NCBI GenBank assembly: GCA_016714085.1
Contig: JADJNW010000004.1
Span: forward strand, 620,001 to 684,000
DNA: 64,000 nt
From: Saprospiraceae bacterium
Lineage (GTDB): Bacteria; Bacteroidota; Bacteroidia; Chitinophagales; Saprospiraceae
Direction: 5' to 3'
Shown: positions 45,092 to 53,781 of the stretch, piece after piece
Layout: every line of letters starts with the position of its first letter
Numbering within the stretch: the first letter of the stretch is position 1
The notes under the pieces: generated by a model
Databases searched by the model: none
What the model saw: only the letters and a program-made list of their open reading frames with translations
Told to the model about the DNA's origin: nothing
Position numbers and translations under genes: made by a program

Positions 45092-46696
45092 ATGTTTGCG
45101 TTTTTAAGCTTTCTTCTTTTCACGGGCTTTGTTGCAATTTTTGCAACCTGGAAGCTCCGTAAACAAGAATTAAATTCTTCCGATGGCTATTTTCTGGGTG
45201 GCAGAAGCCTTACAGGCGTTGTGATAGCTGGTTCTATGCTATTGACAAATATTTCAACCGAACATTTGATCGGCATGAATGGCTCCTCTTATAAAAATGG
45301 CGCCATCATCGTCGCCTGGGAAGTGACTTCTGCTATCGCCCTGGTAATAGGCGCTTTGTATTTTGTGCCGCGTTATTTAAAAATGGGGTTGACCACTATT
45401 CCTCAATTTCTGGAAAAAAGATTTGATGGTATTACCAGAACTATTATAGCATTATTATTAATTATTTCATTTGTAGCGACTTTATTACCTATTGTATTAT
45501 ATACCGGTGCAATTAATATTGAATCTATTTTTGGAATTTCGGATTTATTACATATAAGTTTATCCTCTGGTATTTGGCTAACAGTTATCGTAGTAGGTAC
45601 GGTTGGCGCAGTTTATGCTATTTTTGGCGGGCTGAAAATGGTTGCTTATACTGACACTTTAAATGGATATGGGCTTTTAATAGGAGGCCTGTTGGTGCCC
45701 ATTTTAGCCCTGTGGGATATCGGCGACGGTAATATTATTACAGGTTTAGTAAAAGTTTTTGAAAATAATCCTGAAAAATTTAATGTAATAAGTCAGGAAG
45801 CATCATACGGGCCAAGTGCAAGAGATGCAATATTGCCTTTTAGTGTATTGTTTACGGGGTTGATAGTGAATCAGTTATATTTCTGGACGATGCACCAGTC
45901 TATTATTCAGCGGGCTTTAGGAGCCGTAAGTTTGAAAGAAGCCCAAAAAGGGCTACTATTTACTGGAATTTTAAAAATATTAATTCCTTTAGTCATTGTA
46001 TTACCCGGAATAATTGGCTTTTACTATTTTGGTGATTCTCTTTATAATGAACAAGATCATGTTTATCCGCTTTTAGTAAAGAAAGTTCTTCCTTTCTGGT
46101 TGACTGGATTTTTTGTTGCAGTAGTAATGGGTGCTATTTTAAGCACCTTTAATAGCGCGTTAAATAGCGCTGCTACCATATTTAGCCTTGGCATTTATAA
46201 ACGATACATATTTAAAAATGCGAGTGAATTAACATTGGTCAGAATTGGTAAAATAACTTCTGCAGTTCTGGCTGTTTTTTCAATTATTATAGCGCCTTTT
46301 GTAGCAAAAGCCCCCGCCGGATTATATCAATTATTACAACAACTAAATGGAATCTTTTTTGTGCCGATCGCAACCGTTATTATTGCAGGATTCTTTTTTC
46401 CTAAAGTTTCAGCGATGGGCGCTAAGGCCGGCCTGCTTTTCGGCTTGCTTTTTTATATTATTACTTATTTCATAATAAAGATCGATTTACATTTTGTACA
46501 TATATGGGGTATCGAATTTATATTGAATTTAGTTGTCATGCATTTAGTATCTTTAGGATTCCCTAATGATAACGAATTTAAAATTCAGGACATCGGCGTG
46601 GTAGAGATGAAGGAGTGGAAATATGCTAAAGCGCTGGGCTTGACGTTAATAATTATTACAATTGCTATTTATATTTTATTGGGTAATGTTGGCTAA
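45092..46696 (+). CDS. Sodium/solute symporter (SSS family)
   Basis: From the ATG at 45092 (MFAFLSFLLFTGFVAIFATW) it is a 534-residue transporter with about 14 membrane helices. Family text includes SSDGYFLGGRSLTGVVIAGSMLLTNIST (the sodium-binding region), LKMGLTTIPQFLEKRF, GTVGAVYAIFGGLKMVAYTD and AILSTFNSALNSAATIFS. It belongs to the sugar/myo-inositol arm of the SSS family. A longer reading from 45011 is possible but adds a second hydrophobic start. It is 11 bp ahead of the myo-inositol oxygenase gene, so it probably imports inositol. Confidence 0.93.
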   Translation: MFAFLSFLLFTGFVAIFATWKLRKQELNSSDGYFLGGRSLTGVVIAGSMLLTNISTEHLIGMNGSSYKNGAIIVAWEVTSAIALVIGALYFVPRYLKMGLTTIPQFLEKRFDGITRTIIALLLIISFVATLLPIVLYTGAINIESIFGISDLLHISLSSGIWLTVIVVGTVGAVYAIFGGLKMVAYTDTLNGYGLLIGGLLVPILALWDIGDGNIITGLVKVFENNPEKFNVISQEASYGPSARDAILPFSVLFTGLIVNQLYFWTMHQSIIQRALGAVSLKEAQKGLLFTGILKILIPLVIVLPGIIGFYYFGDSLYNEQDHVYPLLVKKVLPFWLTGFFVAVVMGAILSTFNSALNSAATIFSLGIYKRYIFKNASELTLVRIGKITSAVLAVFSIIIAPFVAKAPAGLYQLLQQLNGIFFVPIATVIIAGFFFPKVSAMGAKAGLLFGLLFYIITYFIIKIDLHFVHIWGIEFILNLVVMHLVSLGFPNDNEFKIQDIGVVEMKEWKYAKALGLTLIIITIAIYILLGNVG

Positions 46697-46707
46697 AACT
46701 TAAAATA

Positions 46708-47529
46708 ATGGAAAACGCTGTGGAAAAAAAATTTCGGAATTATGATGAGTCTGTTGTTAAAGCTGCCGTGCGAGAACACTATCGAAAAATGCGCCAAAAT
46801 CAGACTTATGAGTATGTCAATCGGATGAAAGAGAAATATCAAACGTTTGATAAACCTATGATGCTGTGGGATGCCATGGAACGATTGAACGCCCTGATTG
46901 ATGTAAGCGATCCCGATTTGGATTTGCCGAATGTGCAGCATTTGATTCAGTCAGCAGAAGCATTGCGTGCCGATAATCGCCCTGATTGGATGCAACTGGT
47001 GGGATTGATTCATGATTTGGGAAAAGTAATGTATTTATGGGGATCAGATGATGATGGGACGAGCCAAAATGAGCAATGGGGGCTGGTAGGAGATGTATTT
47101 GTGGTCGGTTGCGCATTGCCCGATACCTGCGTTTATCCTGAATTTAATGCCCTGAATCCTGATATGCAGGATGCCCGATATAATACTACGATAGGTATTT
47201 ATGAGCCGGGATGTGGGTTGGATCATCTTACATTAGCCTGGGGACACGATGAATATTTATATCAGGTATTACAACATCATAAAGAAAATAAAATTCCGGA
47301 GGAAGGAATGGTTATGATACGGTATCATTCTTTTTATCCCTGGCATAATGGCGGTAGCTATGAGCATTTTATGAACGAACGGGACAGATTGTATAAAGAA
47401 TGGATATTGGATTTTAATCAGTATGATCTGTACACCAAATCACAACAAATATATGATCTCGATGATATTAAATCTTATTATATGCCGATCGCAGAAAAAT
47501 ACCTGGGCAAGAAACCGATTATGTGGTAG
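46708..47529 (+). CDS. Myo-inositol oxygenase (MIOX)
   Basis: A 273-residue non-heme di-iron oxygenase that splits the inositol ring with O2 to D-glucuronate. All six iron ligands are visible in family positions: His78 (in LDLPNVQHLIQSAE), His102 and Asp103 (LIHDLGKV), His180 (AWGHDEYLY), His207 (IRYHSFYPWHNGG) and Asp240 (NQYDLYTK). Length matches the animal enzyme. MIOX is mostly eukaryotic and rare in bacteria, where Bacteroidota hold most known copies. It follows the SSS symporter by 11 bp, giving an import-and-oxidise pair. Downstream uronate genes are not present in the window. Confidence 0.95.
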   Translation: MENAVEKKFRNYDESVVKAAVREHYRKMRQNQTYEYVNRMKEKYQTFDKPMMLWDAMERLNALIDVSDPDLDLPNVQHLIQSAEALRADNRPDWMQLVGLIHDLGKVMYLWGSDDDGTSQNEQWGLVGDVFVVGCALPDTCVYPEFNALNPDMQDARYNTTIGIYEPGCGLDHLTLAWGHDEYLYQVLQHHKENKIPEEGMVMIRYHSFYPWHNGGSYEHFMNERDRLYKEWILDFNQYDLYTKSQQIYDLDDIKSYYMPIAEKYLGKKPIMW

Positions 47530-47598
47530 ATAGCAGAAGATCATAATTTTCTTTTATTCCTCCCAATGCTGCTTGTGCCGCTGGAGATATGCATCTTT

Positions 47599-48359
47599 TT
47601 ATTCATGATTTTCATCATAAAAATCATATTTTTTCATTTCTTTTAATATTTCATTCGGACTCAGATACATATCGCCTTCTTCTTTTTCAATGGACTCCTC
47701 CGATTGACCAAATGCCCGCCGCACAAAATAAGCAAAATCATACATTTGATAACCCAAGCCATGCGCGACCGCCCTTTTATCCGTTTCTCGCTCGAATGCT
47801 GTCGAAAAGCGCTCGTTATATTGATATTTGTAAGCAATAACCGCCAGTTGCAAAGCGCTTTTATCCTGATAGAAGAGCGTATGCCCCAATTCGTGCCCGA
47901 CAATCCCAATCTGGTCATTAAAAGGCGTATTCTTTAAAAGGATAGGTTCAAAAAAATCCTTCGATTTATTGCTGATGATCACCAAATACGTACGTTTTTT
48001 CCATGGAATCAGCAAGCTCAGCGGATCAGGTCTGGAAGCAAGCGGCAAGAATGCAGGCTCCACGCGAAATTCCATGCGCGTATCTTTCAATTCCGGGTAA
48101 TGCAATAAAGCCAGCAGGCATTGGAGTTCAAAGCCCGGGGCAAGCGTCTTGTTTTTACCATAAATGGCTAATAAGGAATCATAATGGCTGGATTCAATCG
48201 TCTGGTCGAACGTCTTTTGCGGTTGGATGGCTTTTTCTCTGCTTCGCTCAAAGTCACAGACCGCGCGCCATTTTCAAATGCGAGCAACAAAAAGACGAGA
48301 AATAACAACCCAAGCATGCTTAATGCCAGCCATTTCAAAATGCGGAGGGTGATTTTCAT
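47599..48359 (-). CDS. HExxH metalloprotease-like membrane-anchored protein (frameshifted)
   Basis: Two frames (48168-48359 and 47599-48105) join with one A added in the A-run near 48231, giving about 253 residues; the join restores SEAEKK-AIQPQKTFDQTIE and runs on through SSHYDSLLAIYGKNK. The N-terminus has one membrane helix (WLALSMLGLLFLVFLLLAF). The core holds HELGHTLFYQDKS, a zinc HExxH motif, and a downstream ERETDKRAVAHGLG that could supply the third ligand (Glu). This looks like an M48-type or related gluzincin, but I do not recognise the family with certainty. Confidence 0.65.
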
Positions 48360-48689
48360 TTTTGGATGATTTTAGGTGCTTAAAGCCGGGTTTCTGAATC
48401 AGATATGATCCAAAGATAAATATATTATTGGCACAAATGACGCTGCAAATGCCTCCTAAAAAGTGATAGCTCCCGTTTTTGAAAGCAAAATAGGCGAAAA
48501 TGACATTGCAACAGGCGATTTTGACTCGCTATGCTACGCCACGAAGACAAAACTTGTAAGTATCAATCCCACAGAGACAGGATAGGAATAGTAATGTGCC
48601 GTAAATCATATAGTATTATGTCTGCGAGATGCAAATCCATCTTAACTTACATTCTATTGCTGTTTTATCTTTTTATATATCACTTTATG
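48360..48689. other. Gene-free gap with a dispersed repeat
   Basis: No credible gene in 330 bp. It holds the first copy of an 80-bp repeat (annotated at 48478) and a degraded tail of the same family. Confidence 0.55.
48478..48560 (+). repeat. Dispersed repeat, copy 1
   Basis: The text TTTGAAAGCAAAATAGGC followed by AATGACATTGCAACAGGC recurs at 49958-50045 with about 80 percent identity over 80 bp. The downstream words differ in detail. Confidence 0.7.
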
Positions 48690-49125
48690 TCATTTCATTG
48701 CCTGTTTCTGAACATTCGTCCATGCTACAATTGTTAATGCAAGGAGTTCCGCAACTGTTCTTATGATATGAAACGACCACCATTTGTCCCTCAACGTTGT
48801 CCAATCATTAGGTATAGAATCTGTTGTCCACGTCATCATTTCTTTTTGTATGGGCAGATTGCCAAATCTTGATATGATAATGCAACATGCAAAACTTGCG
48901 TTTATTTTTTCTTTGGAGATAGGCTGAGACAAGGGTAACAAATGTTGCAATCACAACAAGTGAAACCATTAAAGTATTTAAAGAGAGAACAAGGTTTTGT
49001 TGCTGCTCAAGATAAGTAGAATACGAATAGTTCTTAGGATTGAACCCAATCCATATTCCAAAGCTCGTTCCGGCAAGTAATGCTGCAAGAATAATATTGG
49101 CAAATCGAATAATTGAAGTGCTCAT
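48690..49125 (-). CDS. DUF1772-family membrane protein (frameshifted)
   Basis: The pieces 48808-49125 and 48690-48950 join with one A removed from the A-run near 48903, giving about 144 residues. The protein has the DUF1772 pattern: an N-terminal helix (FANIILAALLAGTSFGIWIGFNP), YSTYLEQQQNLVLSLNTLM, a second helix, then FGNLPIQKEMMTW, LRDKWWSFHIIRTVAELLALTIVAW. The family includes anthrone-oxygenase-like enzymes, usually small membrane proteins of unknown substrate. It lies 46 bp downstream of the ABM-like gene on the same strand. Confidence 0.75.
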
Positions 49126-49171
49126 TTTTTATCAATTTGAAGTGCTTATAGTTCTATTGATTCTGTTACAT

Positions 49172-49429
49172 TTAAGATTTTGAGTTGAACTCCAAACACC
49201 AATGTTCCTTCAATTTTGGGAAAATGTTTTGTAGTGCAGTTTTCGTCGCTTGTGCGTGGTCAAGGCTGTCAAAGTCAAGGTCAATAAGTACAAAGTTAGT
49301 ATCGTCTATTGGGCGATAAATGCGGTAGCCTAACACACCAGATTTTTTTCTATTGATAGGGTCATTGTCAAAAGCTTTTTTCCATCCATCGTAGTTAGCG
49401 ATTTTGTGTTCAATCCTAAGCGTTATCAT
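49172..49429 (-). CDS. ABM-like (antibiotic biosynthesis monooxygenase fold) small protein
   Basis: An 85-residue protein with the single-domain alpha/beta pattern of the ABM/dimeric ferredoxin-like family: LRIEHKIANYDGWKKAFD, VLGYRIYRPIDDTNFVLIDLDFDSLDHAQ. Such proteins form dimers that act on quinones or heme, or have unknown function. It precedes the DUF1772 gene, an arrangement seen elsewhere in Bacteroidota. The role of the pair is unknown. Confidence 0.7.
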   Translation of the reverse strand: MITLRIEHKIANYDGWKKAFDNDPINRKKSGVLGYRIYRPIDDTNFVLIDLDFDSLDHAQATKTALQNIFPKLKEHWCLEFNSKS

Positions 49430-49713
49430 CTTTTTAATTATTTTGTAGTTAAATTGAATATTTGTTTTGTTTTCATCGCGTCATTTTCCTCAAAATATTT
49501 GCAATTGCTGAGCGTTCGTAATGTTGCTCCAAAATGGTAAACAACATTTTTACTTATACAATATTGCTTCGTTATCTAAAATATCCACTCTAAATATACC
49601 TCTTATTTCACATTTTTCTACTCCAAAAACGACCTGCCTATTCTTTTCTTAGCAGAAGGATAGGGACGGTCTTCATTGGGCCATGTTACGGATAAATTGA
49701 TGCTATTTTTTTT

Positions 49714-49916
49714 GATCGTTTCGCAATCGGGTTTGGTTCATTCGATGGATATGACCTGGTAGTTTACCTTGTTGATAACAAAATAGCATCTGGATCGTTC
49801 TCGACCACGAGGTGGTCGTACCCTGGCGCTTACAAAGCCTTCTGATATACGACCTTTTCAAGGTCGGTGTATCTTTTGCGTGATATGAATTATAAATATG
49901 TGACCGCTTCGCGGTC
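49714..49916. repeat. Row of mini-hairpins with varied arms
   Basis: Four short inverted repeats: GATCG-TTT-CGCAATC (49714-49728, decayed), CGACCAC-GAG-GTGGTCG (49802-49818), CGACCTT-TTC-AAGGTCG (49850-49866, extended by GATA/TATC) and GACCGC-TTC-GCGGTC (49902-49916). All share the GACC/GGTC core and a 3-base loop. The flanks of the first and last (TTTGATGGAT, GGTAG) repeat as well. Confidence 0.75.
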
Positions 49917-49957
49917 GGGCTTGTTTTTTTTGATGGATTTAATTTGGTAGCTTATCT

Positions 49958-50045
49958 TTTTGAAAGCAAAATAGGCAATAATGACATTGCAACAGGCAAT
50001 TTTAAAACGCTATCCTACGATATGAAAACAAAATCTGTGAACCTT
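49958..50045 (+). repeat. Dispersed repeat, copy 2
   Basis: Second copy of the 80-bp sequence at 48478-48560, starting at TTTGAAAGCAAAATAGGC. It directly follows the second flank of the mini-hairpin family. Confidence 0.7.
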
Positions 50046-50046
50046 T

Positions 50047-50140
50047 GCCCCGTAGAGGCAATATATCGGTAGAAAAATGTGAAACACCACACCCCAGCGT
50101 GCCATAGGTACGCGACAAAAGGCATATCTATGGCATACAC
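50047..50140. repeat. Palindromic intergenic element
   Basis: TGCCCCGTAGAGGCA can fold into a hairpin, and GCGTGCC-ATA-GGTACGC can do so with one wobble pair. The words GCCCCGTAG and GGTAGAAA belong to repeats often met between genes in this phylum. Confidence 0.5.
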
Positions 50141-50177
50141 CTCCATTTTTGTTACATATTTCTATTATTGGGTATTA

Positions 50178-50832
50178 TTAGCCAGCATTTTTGACTATTA
50201 GGTTAATTAAATTTAATTTTGTCTCTTCGTGGTAATTTTTGTGCCAATCGAAAAGTTGGGCTGATTCAAATGTATAGCTTGCATATTTTTCATATTCTTT
50301 TTCATTTATTTCAATTAATTTTTTGACGTTTATTAAAGCATTGAGTTTTGGTAGGCTTTCATATAATTTTGTTTTATGATTGTAATTTCTTGTGACACCT
50401 TGATTCCACGAAGCAAATCCTGCTATTGATTCATTTTCTTTTAAATTTTCCTCTCTTCTAATTAGACCATTTAATACTGTTTCAGGATCCGCTTTCAAAA
50501 AAATTGTTAATGGTTTACATTTATCATAGTATTGTTTCCAATTTCCTCTGATGTGGATGTTAGGTCCTAAAGCAGCTATATAAGGTTTTGTATTATTAAT
50601 TAGCTTTTCAAGAAATTGATTTTCTTTATTGCTAATTTATCTAATTTCTTTTCTCTCGATTGGATCACAAAGATCAAATTTTCTCAAGTAGAGTTGATAA
50701 ATATGGTTATTGTATTCCTCTGATATTTGATAATCAGAATCCAATAATTCAATTTGGAATCAATCACCCTCTCAATATCTTTAAGAATAGTTGATTTCCT
50801 GTAGTTGAAAACCCTAATAATATAATATTCAT
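50178..50832 (-). pseudogene. Shikimate-kinase-like P-loop protein, broken
   Basis: Reading from the ATG at 50832 gives MNIILLGFSTTG, then KSTILKDIERVID if one A is added to the AA at about 50795, which restores the Walker A GFSTTGKS. Further pieces in shifted frames read LLDSDYQISEEYNNHIYQ and LRKFDLCDPIERKE, then an in-frame stop, then NTKPYIAALGPNIHIRGNW and the open part KADPETVLNGLIRREENL with FASWNQGVTRNYNHKT. These are the layout of shikimate kinase-like enzymes with the D..D, R and lid regions. There are at least three lesions in 650 bp, so it is a remnant or a badly sequenced gene. It has no aro neighbours. Confidence 0.6.
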
Positions 50833-50988
50833 TTATTATAGTTTATTAAACAATGATGAACATTTATAACTGCAAAATATTAAATTGTTATTACATACAC
50901 CTTCACTAAATCTTATCTTTATTTACTATTTTCCTCTTTAAAACCTCCCCAACCCGCCCCCTTCCCAGCAGGCGGGCTGGGGTACGTC

Positions 50989-51357
50989 TTACTTTGCCTT
51001 GCCCGGGCGCGGCGTATCGTTGACTTCAAAGCCCCACTCGCCTAATTTCTTCGGCGATTTGCGGAAAATGCCTTTCAAAAGGTCGCGGGTGGCACGAATC
51101 AGGCCGGATACGTCGCCCATGAGGCGGTCGCGCTCGCGGTAGGCGATCTCTGCAAGGCGCGATAGCTCTTCTGCTTCTTCGTGCTTGGCGGCTGCCAGTT
51201 CCAGATTATGGCCAATCTCGTCCCAACGGTAATCCACGAGGCTGTGCAAAAGACTGGTTTTACCATCTGCCTGATGCTTTTTGTAAACCCGCGTTGCTAA
51301 TTTCAACAATTCTCCAATATTGGTTGGAATAACCACTCTTACAGTGAAAGATTTCAT
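50989..51357 (-). CDS. Conserved hypothetical protein (FEVNDTPRP type)
   Basis: A 122-residue soluble, helix-rich protein: an N-terminal segment FTVRVVIPTNIGELLKLATRVYKKHQADG, a central LVDYRWDEIGHNLELAAAKHEEAEELSRLAE and a C-terminal LLKGIFRKSPKKLGEWGFEVNDTPRPGKAK. Homologues with the GEWGFEVND tail occur in several Bacteroidota, often in multiple copies, and have no known function. Its base composition is visibly more GC-rich than the surrounding AT-rich repeats, so it may have come from elsewhere. No partner gene is adjacent. Confidence 0.7.
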   Translation of the reverse strand: MKSFTVRVVIPTNIGELLKLATRVYKKHQADGKTSLLHSLVDYRWDEIGHNLELAAAKHEEAEELSRLAEIAYRERDRLMGDVSGLIRATRDLLKGIFRKSPKKLGEWGFEVNDTPRPGKAK

Positions 51358-51574
51358 AGAAATTATATAATTATAGTGAACAAATAAAAGAACATCCGTT
51401 GCCGAACGTGTTTATTTGTGGGTTCTATATTGCCTTTTTACTGTGTTTATTTGCGTTTAGGCTGGTTGTGGTTGCGATTGGATGTAATTGCCTTAATAAT
51501 TCTGGGGCTAAAATTACGGGAAATGATTTAAAAGTGCAATAGTTCTTATATTTTTCTTTATATGGGCTGTTTTG

Positions 51575-52440
51575 GTATGATGAAAGGGTGTTTTGGTGTG
51601 ATAGTGTTTTTGGTGTGATGGGTAAATGGGTGATTTTTGTTTTATAATAGGCGTTTTTGAGCTTGATATAGGCTTTTCAGAAGCCTGGATTTAAGTTGTT
51701 AAGCTTTTGTTTTTATTACTTTTTGGCATTGCCCCAAAAAGTAACCAAAAAAGGCTAGGCAAATCGAACTCCTCCGTCGAACAGCGATTTGCCGGCCAGC
51801 CGCCACAGATATTACTCCAAAGAAATATAATTACTTCAACCTTTAAATGATAGGTGAAAGGGTATTTTGGTGTGATAGTGTTTTGGTGTGATGGGTAAAT
51901 GGATGGTTTTTGTTTTATAATAGGTGTTTTTGATTTTGATATAGGCTTTTCAGAAGCCTGGATTTAAGATATTAAGCTTTTGTTTTTATTACTTTTTGGC
52001 ATTGCCCCGTACCAAGGCTAGGCTGAACTCCTCCGTCGAACAGCGATTCCCACGCCACATTTCCAAAGAAATGTAATTACTCCAACCTTTAAATGATGGT
52101 GGGGTGTTTTGGTGTGATAGTGTTTTGGTGTGATGGGTAAATGGGTAGTTTTTGTTTTATAATAGGCGTTTTTGATTTTGATATAGGCTTTTCAGAAGCC
52201 TGGATTTAAGATATTAAGCTTTTGTTTTTATTACTTTTTGGCATTGCCCCAAAAAGTAACCAAAAAGGCTAGGCAAATCGAACTCCTCCGTCGAACAGCG
52301 ATTTGCCGGCCAGCCGCCACAGATATTACTCCAAAGGAATATAATTACTCCAATCTTTAAATGATAGGTGAAAGGGTGTTTTGGTGTGATAGTGTTTTGG
52401 TGTGATGGGTAAATGGATGGTTTTTGTTTTATAATAGGTG
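51575..52440 (+). repeat. Tandem repeat, about 270 bp unit, 3 copies and a partial fourth
   Basis: Copies begin at GGTG/GGTA TTTTGGTGTG near 51587, 51861, 52103 and 52375, giving spacings of 274, 242 and 272. Each unit contains TTTTTGTTTTATAATAGG, an AGGCTTTTCAGAAGCCT hairpin, TAAGCTTTTGTTTTTATT, the block GGCATTGCCCC, and CTCCTCCGTCGAACAGCGATT. Copies 1 and 3 are near-identical; copy 2 lacks about 30 bp. The partial fourth copy runs into the 21-bp array. Confidence 0.9.
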
Positions 52441-52720
52441 TTTTTGAAGTGGTAAATGCCGTTTTGAAAATAAAAAAAGGTGCTTTTTGTTTTAAAATAG
52501 GGATATTTTGTTTGATAGATGCCGTTTTTCACTTGAAATCCAGGAATTTCGTTTTAAAAACGTCGTTTTCTGTTTTAAATGTGGCATTTTTAAGTTGAAA
52601 TTGCCGTTTTTCGTTTTAAATATGGCATATTTGTTTTAAAAAACGGGATATTTCGTTTTATAAACGGCTATTTTACTTTTAAATACGGTATTTTTTGTTT
52701 TAAAATAGGGTATTTTTATA
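52421..52720 (+). repeat. Degenerate T-tract array, about 21 bp period, 14 units
   Basis: Fourteen units of 19-23 bases, each a run of T followed by GTTTTAAAA-like text and ending in GG or CG, such as TTTTTGTTTTAAAATAGGGA and TTTCGTTTTATAAACGGCTA. The mean spacing is about 20.7 bp, close to two helical turns. A fragment of the same family lies at 54222-54298. Confidence 0.85.
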
Positions 52721-52755
52721 GGACGGGTATCGGTAGCGGATAAAATAAACGGTAA

Positions 52756-53781
52756 TTATCTCTGAATTTCATTATATTCTTTAAACGAAATCATGCGCTG
52801 CGTTTGCTCATCCCATAATTTGGAATGAATACATTTCAAACTTTCCCGAAAGGTCAAAATATTGGTAAAACTATTCAAGGTTGGATTTGCGTTTGCGCAT
52901 GCTTCCAGGTGATAATTTGGAATGCGGGAATTCAAATGGTGAATATGGTGAAAGCCAATATTTCCTGATAGCCACTGAAACATTCTGGGAAGTTTGTAAT
53001 AAGTGCTGCCGCGAACGGAAGCTAATAAATGATCCCAATTATCTTTCGATTCTTTATAGTTTTCTTCGTGCTGGTGTTGGATATAAAAAAGCCAAAACGA
53101 AATCATTCCGAAAAACAAGATAATAGGAATATGCACCAGCAAAAACTTTTGCCATCCGAGCAGAAATGCCAGGATACCGTAAAGAACGATCATGGATAGA
53201 TTATTAATGATATGCGGCCAGTGGATATTCTTCCTTTTTTTCAGATGGGTATAAAGGAGTGGAATGCGAATAGCTACGCAGAAATAGATAATGGGGATGA
53301 TAAAAAACTGTAGAATGGGCATCCGGCGAATGCGATAGTTCATTTTCCAGAAATTAGAGCGCTTGTCGTATTCCTCGGTGGTCAGAAATTTGATGTCTCC
53401 GAGTCCCCGGTACTCGATCTGCCCGTTGTGCGCATGGTGTATGTCGTGCATCATGCTCCAGTATTTGAAAGGTATCGTACTAAAGAAACTTGAAATAAAT
53501 CCGATAGCGTTATTCCATTTCCTGAATTGCAAAAAAGATTGATGCCCGCAATCATGTTGGATAACAAAGATGCGCAGCAGGAAAAAAGCGGTAATAAGTG
53601 CCAGCGCAATGGTAATAAGGTAAGACCAATCGAGACTAAAATACATCAAGACCCAGAGCCCAAGAAATGGAAGGAAGGAATTGAGTAGTTGGACGATGGC
53701 TTTTTTGGTATTAGGCTTTTGATATTCTTTAAGCATTCCTCGCCAGTCTTTCAGGCTATCTTTCAGATTATTATTTTGCAT
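52756..53781 (-). CDS. Membrane fatty acid desaturase
   Basis: A 341-residue protein with four hydrophobic helices and the three histidine boxes of acyl desaturases/hydroxylases: HDCGH at 76-80, HDIHH at about 112-116 and HHIHH near residue 275. It inserts a double bond in an acyl chain, probably in membrane lipids, using a di-iron centre in the membrane. Its short length and box layout fit the omega-3/omega-6 type found in Bacteroidota. It stands alone between two parts of the T-tract repeat family. Confidence 0.92.
   Translation of the reverse strand: MQNNNLKDSLKDWRGMLKEYQKPNTKKAIVQLLNSFLPFLGLWVLMYFSLDWSYLITIALALITAFFLLRIFVIQHDCGHQSFLQFRKWNNAIGFISSFFSTIPFKYWSMMHDIHHAHNGQIEYRGLGDIKFLTTEEYDKRSNFWKMNYRIRRMPILQFFIIPIIYFCVAIRIPLLYTHLKKRKNIHWPHIINNLSMIVLYGILAFLLGWQKFLLVHIPIILFFGMISFWLFYIQHQHEENYKESKDNWDHLLASVRGSTYYKLPRMFQWLSGNIGFHHIHHLNSRIPNYHLEACANANPTLNSFTNILTFRESLKCIHSKLWDEQTQRMISFKEYNEIQR

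Larger units (their letters stand above)
49430..50177. other. Repeat-rich gap without genes
   Basis: About 750 bp with no credible ORF. It is made almost wholly of repeat families: mini-hairpins (49714-49916), copy 2 of the 80-bp repeat (49958) and a further palindromic element (50047-50140). Confidence 0.6.
51358..52755. other. Large repeat array region
   Basis: About 1.4 kb without a real gene; any short ORFs here are products of the repeats. It contains the 270-bp tandem repeat and the 21-bp T-tract array, annotated next. Confidence 0.7.

Noticed and set aside
52421..52720. Possible CRISPR array
   Set aside because: Units are degenerate, there are no unique spacers between constant repeats, and no cas gene is present.
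51358..52755. Diversity-generating retroelement or phage template repeat
   Set aside because: No reverse transcriptase or variable-repeat partner gene is found in the window.
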